Shown here piece by piece: positions 44,395 to 52,384 of a stretch of DNA of 64,000 nucleotides; position 1 is the first letter of the stretch; the number at the start of each line of letters is the position of its first letter. The translations under genes and the position numbers were made by a program. The notes beneath the pieces are model-generated. The model saw nothing but the letters and a program-made list of their open reading frames with translations. It did no database searches and had not been told where the DNA came from. The stretch is taken from assembly GCF_036345255.1 (NCBI RefSeq), contig NZ_CP107783.1:2666001-2730000 (forward strand), given 5' to 3'. The stretch comes from Streptomyces sp. NBC_00569. GTDB lineage: Bacteria; Actinomycetota; Actinomycetes; Streptomycetales; Streptomycetaceae.

Positions 44395-44892
44395 ATGACT
44401 GCCTCCGCCGAGTTCGCCGCGTACATCGCGGGTCTCCCCCGTGTCCTGTGCGGCGCCGCCGCGCTCTTCCGCGACTCCGAGGGGCGTGTGCTGCTCGTCG
44501 AGCCGAACTACCGCGACGGGTGGGCGCTGCCCGGCGGCACCGTCGAGTCCGACACCGGGGAGACCCCGCGCCAGGGGGCCCTGCGCGAGACGGCCGAGGA
44601 GATCGGCCTCGACGTGGAGCTCGGCCGGCTGCTCGCGGTCGACTGGGTGTCGGGCACGGCCGCGCGACCGCCGCTCGTGGCGTATCTCTACGACGGCGGG
44701 GTCCTGGACGAGGACCGCTTCAAGGCGATCAGGCTCCAGGAGGAGGAACTGCTCTCCTGGCGTCTCGTGGACCGGGCCGACCTGCCGGAGCATCTGCCGG
44801 GCTCGCTCGGACGGCGCGTTCTGGCGGCGCTCGAGGTGCTCACGACGGGCGGGGGCACGGCCGAGCTGGAGGACGGCAACCGCGTGGCCTGA
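44395..44892 (+). CDS. Nudix hydrolase
   Basis: 165 residues. The Nudix box ends in a good RETAEEIGL; the preceding part, GGTVESDTGETPRQGAL, has two extra residues between the first Gly and Glu compared with the G-x5-E consensus. Nudix enzymes split nucleoside diphosphates linked to another group, such as ADP-ribose, NADH or oxidised nucleotides. Its position between ADP-ribosylglycohydrolase and Sir2 genes makes an ADP-ribose-type substrate plausible but unproven. Confidence 0.9.
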   Translation: MTASAEFAAYIAGLPRVLCGAAALFRDSEGRVLLVEPNYRDGWALPGGTVESDTGETPRQGALRETAEEIGLDVELGRLLAVDWVSGTAARPPLVAYLYDGGVLDEDRFKAIRLQEEELLSWRLVDRADLPEHLPGSLGRRVLAALEVLTTGGGTAELEDGNRVA

Positions 44893-44959
44893 CCGGCCTC
44901 GCGCGGCGGGCGCCGATATCGCCTCGCGGTCCCCCGGCGGGGCGCCTACCCTCGGCGCC

Positions 44960-45697
44960 ATGAGCACGCAGCCTCTCGTCGCGATCCTCAGTGGTGCAGG
45001 CATCTCCACGGACTCCGGGATCCCGGACTACCGCGGGCCCAACGGTCTGTGGCGGCGGGATCCCGAGGCGGAGAAGCTCGTCACGTACGAGTACTACATG
45101 GCCGACCCGGAGATCCGGCGGCGGTCGTGGCAGATGCGGCGCAAGAACCGCACCCTGATGGCCGAGCCGAACGCCGCGCATCGCGCCGTGGCCGAGCTGG
45201 AGAAGTCCGGCGTCCCGGTGCGGGTCATCACGCAGAACGTCGACGGACTGCACCAGCTCGCCGGGATGCCCGCCCGCAAGGTGCTCGAACTGCACGGCTC
45301 CGCACGGAGTTTCGTGTGTACGGGCTGTCATGCGCGCGGGCCCATGGAGGACGCCCTCGCCCGGGTCGAGGCCGGGGAGGACGACCCGCCGTGTCTGGAG
45401 TGCGGCAGGATCCTCAAGTCGGCCACCGTGATGTTCGGCGAGCGGCTCGATCCGGTGGTGCTCGGTGAGGCCGTCTCGATCACCAAGGCCTGCCACGTCT
45501 TCATCGCCGTCGGCAGCACACTTCAGGTCCAGCCCGCGGCGGGGCTCGCCGGCGTGGCGGCGGATCACGGGGCACGGCTCGTCATCGTCAACGCCGAGGC
45601 GACGCCGTACGACGAACTGGCCGACGAGGTCATCCGCGAGCCCATCGGCACCGCGCTGCCGAAGCTGCTGCGCCAACTCGGCGTGGAGCGCGCGTAG
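44960..45697 (+). CDS. cobB: Sir2 family NAD-dependent protein deacylase
   Basis: 245 residues. [19 protein letters not shown] binds [15 protein letters not shown] and [11 protein letters not shown] contain the catalytic region (His in LHGS); CTGC and CLEC are the zinc ligands; [13 protein letters not shown] closes the Rossmann fold. It removes acyl groups from lysines, making O-acyl-ADP-ribose. From memory it corresponds to a CobB2-type streptomycete sirtuin. The longer upstream frame belongs to the Nudix region. It ends eight bases before the convergent P450 stop. A decayed copy of its 3' half lies at 49416-49808. Confidence 0.93.
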   Translation: MSTQPLVAILSGAGISTDSGIPDYRGPNGLWRRDPEAEKLVTYEYYMADPEIRRRSWQMRRKNRTLMAEPNAAHRAVAELEKSGVPVRVITQNVDGLHQLAGMPARKVLELHGSARSFVCTGCHARGPMEDALARVEAGEDDPPCLECGRILKSATVMFGERLDPVVLGEAVSITKACHVFIAVGSTLQVQPAAGLAGVAADHGARLVIVNAEATPYDELADEVIREPIGTALPKLLRQLGVERA

Positions 45698-45705
45698 GGG
45701 TCCCC

Positions 45706-46944
45706 CTAGGGGCGGATCCCGTCGCAGGAGATGTGCAGATGCCGTGGCCCGCGCAGCACGGCGTTCTGCCGGTACGGGGGCGGGTCCTCCAGCAGACGTG
45801 GGTTCTCCAGCCTCCGGGCCAGCTCCGACAGGGCCAACTGGGCCTCCAGCCGGGCCAGTGGTGCGCCGAAGCAGCTGTGGATGCCGCTGCCCAGGCCGAG
45901 ATGCTGGTTGTCCCGGCGGTCCGGGTCGAAGCGGTCCGGGTCCTCGAAACGCTGGGGGTCACGGTTGCCGGACGCCAGAACCAGCCAGAGCGAGGCGCCC
46001 TTCGGGATGGTGACGCCGCGGACCTCGATGTCGGCGAGGGTGGTGCGCTGTGGCACCAGTTGCACCGGCGGCTCGAAGCGCAGCAGCTCCTCGACGACGG
46101 GCACGGCCAGCTGCGGATCCTCGCGCAGCCGCTGCAGGACGTCGGGATGGCGCAGCAGGGTCAGCATTCCGTTGGTGATGAGGTTGACGGTGGTCTCGTG
46201 CCCAGCGATCAGCAGCAGGGCGGCGGTGCTGAGCAGTTCCATCGTGGTCATCGAGCCGTCCTCGCCCGTGGCCGTGGCCAGCTGGGAGAGCATGTCGTCG
46301 CCGGGATTCCTGCGGCGCTCCTCGATCAGGCCGGCCAGGTACATGCCCAACTGCATCCGGGCGTCGTGCGCGCCCTTGCCCCGCTCCGTGGGGTCCGCGT
46401 CCGGGTCGGGGTCCAGGCTCGCGGCGAGCGTGTCCGCCCAGGTGTGGAAGCGCGACTCGTCCTCGCGCGGCACCCCGAGGAGCCGGCAGATCACGGTCAC
46501 CGGGAAGGGGTAGGAGAACTGCTCCACCAGGTCCATCCGGCCCGGGTCGCCGATGCCGTCGATGAGGCCGGAGACGATGTCGCGGAGCTCTCCGCGCATC
46601 CCGTCGACACGGTGGGGGGAGTGCGGCGGGCCGAAGGGCCGGTTGGTCATGCGTCGCAGCCGGTCGTGTTCCGGCGGGTCGAGCCGCAGGAACCCGGGCG
46701 GCAGGGTGCTCTCCTCCTCCTGGGCCGGCTCGGCCAGCGGGTCGCCGGCGGTCGAGGCCAGATTGCGGACGTCGGAGCTGATCCGAGGATCGTGCAGGAG
46801 ACTGCGGATCTCGTAGTAGGTGCTGACGACGTACGGCCCGCCGTCGTCGTGGTGCACCGGCCTCTTCCGCAGCTCTTCGTAGAGCGGGTACGGGTTGGCG
46901 CGGTTGGCGTAGTCCAGGATCTGGTGCAGCAAGGATTGCGTCAT
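45706..46944 (-). CDS. cytochrome P450
   Basis: 412 residues, soluble bacterial class. I-helix AGHETT (247-252) activates oxygen, the K-helix EELLR holds E286/R289, and the heme loop LGLGSGIHSCFG has Cys358 as thiolate ligand; LGSG replaces the usual FGxG, with Leu for the first Phe. The sequence resembles CYP105/CYP107-like hydroxylases of Streptomyces. The substrate is unknown. It is last in a ferredoxin, reductase, P450 cassette on the minus strand, 24 bp after the reductase, so the full electron chain is encoded together. Confidence 0.93.
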   Translation of the reverse strand: MTQSLLHQILDYANRANPYPLYEELRKRPVHHDDGGPYVVSTYYEIRSLLHDPRISSDVRNLASTAGDPLAEPAQEEESTLPPGFLRLDPPEHDRLRRMTNRPFGPPHSPHRVDGMRGELRDIVSGLIDGIGDPGRMDLVEQFSYPFPVTVICRLLGVPREDESRFHTWADTLAASLDPDPDADPTERGKGAHDARMQLGMYLAGLIEERRRNPGDDMLSQLATATGEDGSMTTMELLSTAALLLIAGHETTVNLITNGMLTLLRHPDVLQRLREDPQLAVPVVEELLRFEPPVQLVPQRTTLADIEVRGVTIPKGASLWLVLASGNRDPQRFEDPDRFDPDRRDNQHLGLGSGIHSCFGAPLARLEAQLALSELARRLENPRLLEDPPPYRQNAVLRGPRHLHISCDGIRP

Positions 46945-46968
46945 GGCGAGTCCTCGTGGCCGTACGGG

Positions 46969-48360
46969 TCAGTGGGCGGGGGTGAACGTCATCCGGCGGT
47001 CGGCCGGCGAGTATCCGCCGAGGGTCACGGTGGGACCGTGCGTGGGGACCGACGGGTCGGGGAAGTCGGCGTCGACCGGCCGTTGTCCGTCCGAGCGCCG
47101 GTCGACCGTGGGGAACGGCGGCGGGAACGCCGCGGTGGTCTCGATCAGCTCCTGGTAGAACGGCAGCCACCGGGCCTGGTCGAAGGCGACCGCGCCGATG
47201 ACGCGTCCCTGGTACCCGTAGACGCCGATGAACCGGTGATCCCTGAGCGCTCCCTGCGAGATGAGGACCTCCGTCCCCAGCGACGGCACCCCGACCGACT
47301 TGATGTTGACTCCGAACTGCGAGGACCAGAAGGCCGGCACCTCCATGTGGGGGATGCGGTCGGTGCTCTCGCTGATCATGTTGTGCGCCGCGATCCGGGC
47401 CTGGGAGGCGGCGTTTCCCCAGTGCTCCAGAGACAGGAACTGGTAGCCGAACAGGGGGTGCGGGCTGCGTGCGACGTCGCCCGCCGCGTAGATGTCGTCG
47501 GTGACGATTCCGCGGATGTCGAAGGCGCGGCAGCCGGCGTCGCAGGCGATACCGCGGGGGCCCGCTCCCAGTCCGGATCCGGCGAGCCATTCGGTGTTGC
47601 GGATGGCTCCGAGCGAGACGATCACGATGTCGGTCTCCACGGTGGAGCCGTCGGACAGATGCGCGGCGCGCACCCGTCCCGAGGCATCGCCCTCCAGAGC
47701 GGTCACCATGACCCCGCACCGCAGGTCCACACCGTGCTCGCGCTGCATCTCGGCGGCGACCGCGCCGACCACCCCGCCGAGAGCGCCGACCAGAGGGGCC
47801 GCGCCGCGCTCGGCGACGGTGACGGCAAGGCCGCGTTCGCGGCAGGCGGAGGCGATCTCCGAACCGGTGAACCCGGCCCCGATGACGAGGACCCGCTTGG
47901 GGCCCTCCTCCAGCCGCCGCGCCAGCGCGGCGCTGTCGTCGCGGGTCCGCAGGACGAAGACGCCGTCGAGTTCCGCCTCGGCCTCGCGCGGCCACGCTCG
48001 CGCCCGCACGCCGGTGGCGATCAGCAGCCGGTCGTACGGCACCTCGTCGCCGTCGGCCAGCCGCACCCGGCCCGCGGCCATGTCCAGGCCGGTGGCCGGG
48101 ACACCCAGCCTCCAGGTCGCGTCGACCGATCGGAGCCTGGGCAGCGCGGTGCGGTCGGCGGCCGCCCTGCCCAGCAGCACCTGCTTGGAGAGCGGAGGCC
48201 GGTCGTACGGCTCGTGGGGCTCGTCGCCGATCATGGTCAGGGAGCCCTCGAAGCCCTCGGCCCGCAGGGTCTCGGCAGCGCGCAGCCCGGCCAGCGAGGC
48301 GCCCACGACGACGATGCGGCCCTCGCGCTTGAGCCGTTCCAGGGATCCGTCACCGAGCAT
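46969..48360 (-). CDS. NAD(P)H-ferredoxin reductase (FAD/NAD-binding)
   Basis: 463 residues. FAD-binding Rossmann fold (RIVVVGASLAGLRAAETLRAEG), NAD fold (VLVIGAGFTGSEIASACRERG), the GIVTDDIYAAGDVA FAD block near residue 290, then a Reductase_C-like domain. A ~45-residue Pro-rich tail after IETTAAFPPPFP is longer than usual. It passes electrons from NAD(P)H to the adjacent ferredoxin for the P450. The ATG at 48360 overlaps the ferredoxin stop by 11 bases; the frame to 48537 is antisense-like and rejected. Confidence 0.92.
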   Translation of the reverse strand: MLGDGSLERLKREGRIVVVGASLAGLRAAETLRAEGFEGSLTMIGDEPHEPYDRPPLSKQVLLGRAAADRTALPRLRSVDATWRLGVPATGLDMAAGRVRLADGDEVPYDRLLIATGVRARAWPREAEAELDGVFVLRTRDDSAALARRLEEGPKRVLVIGAGFTGSEIASACRERGLAVTVAERGAAPLVGALGGVVGAVAAEMQREHGVDLRCGVMVTALEGDASGRVRAAHLSDGSTVETDIVIVSLGAIRNTEWLAGSGLGAGPRGIACDAGCRAFDIRGIVTDDIYAAGDVARSPHPLFGYQFLSLEHWGNAASQARIAAHNMISESTDRIPHMEVPAFWSSQFGVNIKSVGVPSLGTEVLISQGALRDHRFIGVYGYQGRVIGAVAFDQARWLPFYQELIETTAAFPPPFPTVDRRSDGQRPVDADFPDPSVPTHGPTVTLGGYSPADRRMTFTPAH

Positions 48361-48577
48361 CGGACACCGCCTCGGCCGGTACGTCGACCGCGTCGACGAG
48401 GATGGCCTGGACCGGGCAGGCCGCGGCGGCCTGGGCCAGCTTCGCGCGCTGCGCCTCGTCGGCCTCCGGGGCGTACAGCAGAGCCTCCTCGCCGTGCAGG
48501 GTGAAGATCTCGGGGGCGAGGAACGCGCACTGCGCATACCCCTGGCAGCGGTTCAGGTCGACGGCAATCCTTACCAC
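48350..48577 (-). CDS. [3Fe-4S]-type ferredoxin
   Basis: 75 residues. Three cluster cysteines, C11, C17 (CQGYAQC) and C54 (CPV), with Gly/Tyr-Ala in place of the fourth Cys, indicate a [3Fe-4S] cluster as in P450-partner ferredoxins of Streptomyces. The GTG at 48577 follows GAGAGG at good spacing; an in-frame TTG at 48595 is the alternative. It is translationally coupled to the reductase. Confidence 0.92.
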   Translation of the reverse strand: MVRIAVDLNRCQGYAQCAFLAPEIFTLHGEEALLYAPEADEAQRAKLAQAAAACPVQAILVDAVDVPAEAVSDAR

Positions 48578-48685
48578 GGGATCGATCCTCTCCAAGGGCC
48601 CGGTCAGTCCTCTGTCACCAGCCTCGGCGGCCGGACAGGATGCGGCGACGAGAAGAAGGCCGTTCGAGTGAGCGGAGCGGTCTGC

Positions 48686-49321
48686 TCAGGTCGACGGAGC
48701 CGGCCGTGGCCGGACGGGACGCCGGTTCCTGAGGATGTTGAGGCTCAGGAGCAGCGCCCAGGCCGGGAAGACCAGCTCGGACCAGGGCACGTTCGCTCCC
48801 ATCACGAGCAGGGCGAGGCCCGCCAGGTAGCCGAGGACGACGAGCGGGCGCGGGAGGGTGCCGCGTCGGCGGCCGATGGTCGAGGCCGTGATGATGAACA
48901 CCGCCGCCATCCGCATGGCGTACGTGGTCAGCAGGGCGTAGGCGAAGTGCCGGCCGAAAGGAGGGTGCTGCTGACTCTCGTCGACCACGGTTCCGGCCGC
49001 CGCGGCGGCGCCGAACAGAGTGGCGACGAAGACAAGGCCGCTGCCCAGGAACACGGTGGAGAAGAACTGGTCCTCGCCTTCGCCGGCCTGCTCGCGCAGG
49101 GCGCCCATGAACCACAGGAAGGCGATCCCGGCGAACGGGAGCAACTCCAGCGCCGTCCGTACGGCGCTGCGCTGTGCGGCATCGGTGATTGCGCCGTCCT
49201 CGGCGCCGGCGGGCAGAGCGATGCGGACCAGGACGATCGCCGCGCCCATCAGGATCGCGAACACCACCCCAGCTACTCCGGCCGCCCAGGGTGTCGCAAG
49301 GCGCTCGTGCTGTCGCTCCAT
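48686..49321 (-). CDS. integral membrane protein of unknown function
   Basis: 211 residues with about six predicted membrane helices, including AAGVAGVVFAILMGAAIVLV, ALELLPFAGIAFLWFMGAL, TVFLGSGLVFVATLFGAAAA, TTYAMRMAAVFIITASTIG and VVLGYLAGLALLVMGANVPW. GALREQAGEGEDQFFSTVFL is a charged loop. I recall similar actinobacterial proteins but no named family. ATG at 49321 after GAGGGAC. It is 108 bp upstream of the ferredoxin on the same strand and inside the segment bounded by Sir2 and its pseudogene, so it probably arrived with the P450 cassette. Confidence 0.8.
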   Translation of the reverse strand: MERQHERLATPWAAGVAGVVFAILMGAAIVLVRIALPAGAEDGAITDAAQRSAVRTALELLPFAGIAFLWFMGALREQAGEGEDQFFSTVFLGSGLVFVATLFGAAAAAGTVVDESQQHPPFGRHFAYALLTTYAMRMAAVFIITASTIGRRRGTLPRPLVVLGYLAGLALLVMGANVPWSELVFPAWALLLSLNILRNRRPVRPRPAPST

Positions 49322-49415
49322 GGTCCCTCGCTCTCTGCCTGGTCCTCCTTCGTACAGACACCAGCGATCCGGGGCTCGCGCCACCGGGGTCACCCGGGAG
49401 GAAGACGGGGATGCG

Positions 49416-49808
49416 CCATACAGGCCATGACCACCGGGGCGCGACGGCGGACGCCGTCGCGCGGGTCGAGGCGGGCGAGGTCGATCCCGTTGCCTGGTGT
49501 GCCGGGGGATCCTGAAGTCGGCGGCCGTGACGTTCGGGGAGCGGCTCGACGCGGTGGTGCCGGGAGAGTGTGTCGGCCGCGAAGACGTGCCAGGTGTTCT
49601 TCGCCGCTGCCGGCAGGCTCCAGGCGCAGCCCACCGCGCACTCACGGGCGTTGCCTTCGGGGCCTCGCGGGCCTCACGGCGGGCAACCGGGCGCGGCTTG
49701 TCACCGGGGAAGCCGAGCCGGCGCCGTGCGACGACCGGGCCCGGCGAGGTCGTGCGCCGACCGAGCAGGACGGCGCTCCCCCGGCTGCCCGGCGAGCTGC
49801 TCCCGTGA
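49416..49808 (+). pseudogene. decayed 3' half of a Sir2 deacylase gene
   Basis: Read across three frames, this stretch matches the C-terminal half of the intact Sir2 protein at 44960-45697. TGHDHRGATADAVARVEAGE aligns with [40 protein letters not shown] with [40 protein letters not shown] with [37 protein letters not shown] with [17 protein letters not shown]; and RTALPRLP with GTALPKLL just before a stop. The NAD-binding 5' half is missing and there are several frameshifts, so no functional enzyme can be made. It lies three bases before the ogt stop codon. Confidence 0.85.
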
Positions 49809-49811
49809 GGG

Positions 49812-50300
49812 CTAGAACAGCGCCGCGCCCTGTTCGAAGTCGAGGAGGCGCTGCTTGCGCTCCAGGCCGCCGCCGTAGCCGGTCAGACCGCCGCTCGCGC
49901 CGATGACGCGGTGGCAGGGGACGATGACGCCGACGGGGTTCTTGCCGTTGGCGAGGCCCACCGCGCGGGACGCGTTCGCGTTGCCGAGTGCCTCGGCGAG
50001 TTCCCCGTAGGTGCGGGTCTCCCCGTACGGGATGTGCTGGAGCTGCTCCCAGACGCTGCGCTGGAACGGGGTGCCTTCGAGGCGCAGCGGCAGGTCGAAC
50101 TCTTTCAACTCGCCCTGGAAATAGGCTTCCAGCTGATCGACGACCGCTCCGAAGGGCCTGCCGTCGCGCTCCCCGAAGGTCTCCTCGGCGGGGCGATGGC
50201 GCTGGTCGGTCATGTAGAGGCCGCTGAGCGTGCCGTCGGTGGCGACGAGCGTGAGCGGCCCGTAGGGGCTGTCGATGACGTGGTGCTGCTTGACGGTCAT
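49812..50300 (-). CDS. ogt: methylated-DNA-[protein]-cysteine S-methyltransferase
   Basis: 162 residues. It removes O6-alkylguanine by irreversible transfer to Cys129 in VIVPCHRVIG. The DNA-binding winged-helix region (FQRSVWEQLQHIPYGETRTYGELAEALG with the recognition Arg in NASRAVGLANGKNP) is complete, and GGLTGYGGGLERKQRLL closes the domain. It starts 13 bp after the ada-alkA gene on the same strand, so both alkylation-repair genes are co-transcribed. Confidence 0.95.
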   Translation of the reverse strand: MTVKQHHVIDSPYGPLTLVATDGTLSGLYMTDQRHRPAEETFGERDGRPFGAVVDQLEAYFQGELKEFDLPLRLEGTPFQRSVWEQLQHIPYGETRTYGELAEALGNANASRAVGLANGKNPVGVIVPCHRVIGASGGLTGYGGGLERKQRLLDFEQGAALF

Positions 50301-50313
50301 GGTGCCGAGTCCC

Positions 50314-51780
50314 TTACGCGGGGAGGAAGTTGATCGGGTGGTCGTCGGTGGCCCACAGGTACTGGACGGCGTACGCGCGCCAGGGGCGCCAGGAGGCGGC
50401 GCGCGCGGTGAGCGCGGCCGGGGTGTGGGGCAGCCCCAACTCCTGTGCGGCGCGCCGCATTCCGAGGTCGGTCGGCAGGAAGGCGTCCGGGTCGCCGAGG
50501 GCGCGCATCGCGATGACCTCGACCGTCCACGGCCCGAAGCCGGGCAGCGCCATGAGGCGGTCGCGGGCCTCGTCCCAGTCGCTCTCGGGGCCGAGGACGA
50601 GGGTGCCCTCCGCGAGTTCGCGCACCAGCGTGGTCAAGGTGGTGCGGCGGCTTCGCGGCAGGGCGAGCGCCTCGGGGTCGAGTGCCGCCAGGGCCGCCGG
50701 TGAGGGGAAGAGGTGGGTGAGGCCGCCCTCGGGGTCGTCGACGGGCTCACCGTGCGCGGTGACGAGGCGGGCGGCGTGGGTGCGGGCGGCGGCCGTGGAC
50801 ACCTGCTGGCCGAGCACGGCGCGGACCGCGAACTCGGGCTCGTCGACGGTGCGCGGCACCCGGCGGCCCGGCGCCTTGTCGACGAGCGGCGCGAGCAGCG
50901 GGTCGGCGCGCAACTGCTCGTCGACGGCGACGGGGTCGGCGTCGAGGTCGAGCATGCGGCGGCAGCGGCTGATCGCGACGGTCAGGTCGCGCTGGTCGGT
51001 GAGGACGAGGCGGCAGCCGATGTGGTCGGGGGCGGGTGTGAGGGTCACGATGCCGTGCCCGTAGGGGAGGCGCAGCGTGCGCCGGTACGCGCCGTCGTGC
51101 CACTCCTCGACGCCCGGTACGGCGGTCGCGGCGAGGTGGCCGAAGAGGTTGTCGGGGTTGAGCGGGGCACGGAACGGCAGCCGCAGCGTGATCGCGCCGG
51201 GCGCCGAGGCACCGTTCCTGGGCGCGCGGGTGCGCAGCTCGCTCGGGGAGAGCGCGAAGACCTCGCGGACCGTGTCGTTGAAGGCGCGGATGGAGGAGAA
51301 GCCGGCGGCGAACGCGATGTCGGCCATCGGCAGCTCGGTCGTCTCGACGAGGATGCGCGCGGTCTGCGCGCGCTGGGCGCGGGCCAGGGCGAGGGGTCCC
51401 GCGCCCAGCTCGGCGAGGAGCTGGCGCTCGATCTGGCGGGTGCTGTAGCCGAGGCGTCCGGCGAGGCCGGGGACGCCCTCGCGGTCGACGACGCCGTCGC
51501 CGATGAGGCGCATGGCGCGGGCCACCAGGTCGGCGCGCTGGTTCCACTCGGGGGAGCCGGGGCTCGTGTCGGGGCGGCAGCGCTTGCAGGCCCGGAATCC
51601 GGCCTGCTGACAGGCCGCGGCGCTGGGCAGGAAGGTCATGTTCTCGGGCTTCGGAGGCACTACCGGGCAGCTGGGCCTGCAGTAGATCCGGGTCGTCAGG
51701 ACGGCGGTGAAGAACCAGCCGTCGAAGCGGGCGTCCTTGGACTGGACGGCCCGGACGCATCGGTCGGTGTCGGTGTGCAT
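50314..51780 (-). CDS. alkA: Ada-AlkA fusion: methyl-sensing regulator with 3-methyladenine DNA glycosylase
   Basis: 488 residues. The N-terminal Ada zinc domain has Cys34, Cys38, Cys65 and Cys68 (YCRPSCPV, ACKRC), the set that captures methyl from phosphotriesters. An AraC-type HTH (RLGYSTRQIERQLLAELGAGPLALARAQR, DIAFAAGFSSIRAFNDTVREVF) follows at about 85-185. The C-terminal part is AlkA: an N-domain, then the HhH-GPD glycosylase with LPGFGPWTVEVIAMRALG and the catalytic Asp in FLPTDLG. It links damage sensing, regulation and base excision in one chain. ATG 51780 is chosen at MHTDTDRC; the earlier frame start at 51834 has no better support. Confidence 0.93.
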   Translation of the reverse strand: MHTDTDRCVRAVQSKDARFDGWFFTAVLTTRIYCRPSCPVVPPKPENMTFLPSAAACQQAGFRACKRCRPDTSPGSPEWNQRADLVARAMRLIGDGVVDREGVPGLAGRLGYSTRQIERQLLAELGAGPLALARAQRAQTARILVETTELPMADIAFAAGFSSIRAFNDTVREVFALSPSELRTRAPRNGASAPGAITLRLPFRAPLNPDNLFGHLAATAVPGVEEWHDGAYRRTLRLPYGHGIVTLTPAPDHIGCRLVLTDQRDLTVAISRCRRMLDLDADPVAVDEQLRADPLLAPLVDKAPGRRVPRTVDEPEFAVRAVLGQQVSTAAARTHAARLVTAHGEPVDDPEGGLTHLFPSPAALAALDPEALALPRSRRTTLTTLVRELAEGTLVLGPESDWDEARDRLMALPGFGPWTVEVIAMRALGDPDAFLPTDLGMRRAAQELGLPHTPAALTARAASWRPWRAYAVQYLWATDDHPINFLPA

Positions 51781-51868
51781 GAAGCAAGCATCGCCGAAGG
51801 CCGAGGCCCCCGGCTGGCGAGAATCCGACATCAACGTGTGCGCCGGTCCGGCCCGCGACGGAGAGCCG

Positions 51869-52384
51869 TCAGTCGGCCAGGGCCTCGGTGAAGGCCGCGT
51901 ACGCCCTGTCGTCGAAGAGGACGAACCGCACTTCTTCGACCGGCGGCCCGGCGGCCTCGCGCACGGTGCGGACCGCGATGCGCGCCCCGTCGTCCAGCGG
52001 CCAGCCGTAGATCCCGGTCGAGATCGCGGGGAAGGCCACGGTCCGGGCGCCGAGGTCGGCCGCCACGCGCAGCGACTCGCGGTAGCAGGAGGCGAGCAGC
52101 TCGGACCGGTCCAGGGAAGCGGACCACACCGGGCCGACGGTGTGGATCACATGCCCGGCGTCGAGGTTCCCGGCCGTCGTGGCGACCGCCTGCCCGGTGG
52201 CCAGGCCCTTGCCGTAGTGCGAGGCGCGGAGTCTGCGGCACTCGGCGAGGATCTCGGGGCCGCCGCGCCGGTGGATCGCGCCGTCGACCCCGCCGCCACC
52301 GAGCAGCGAGGAATTGGCCGCGTTCACGATCGCGTCGGCAGTTTCGGCGGTGATGTCGCCCTTCACCAGGGTGATTCGGGTCAT
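51869..52384 (-). CDS. macro-domain protein (O-acetyl-ADP-ribose deacetylase-like)
   Basis: 171 residues forming a single macro domain of the MacroD/YmdB group: [41 protein letters not shown] is the classic ADP-ribose-binding loop with Asn-Ala-Ala-Asn and [26 protein letters not shown] is the second loop. Known members hydrolyse O-acetyl-ADP-ribose, the product of sirtuins, or ADP-ribosyl esters. ATG at 52384 overlaps the upstream oxidoreductase stop by four bases. Confidence 0.93.
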   Translation of the reverse strand: MTRITLVKGDITAETADAIVNAANSSLLGGGGVDGAIHRRGGPEILAECRRLRASHYGKGLATGQAVATTAGNLDAGHVIHTVGPVWSASLDRSELLASCYRESLRVAADLGARTVAFPAISTGIYGWPLDDGARIAVRTVREAAGPPVEEVRFVLFDDRAYAAFTEALAD

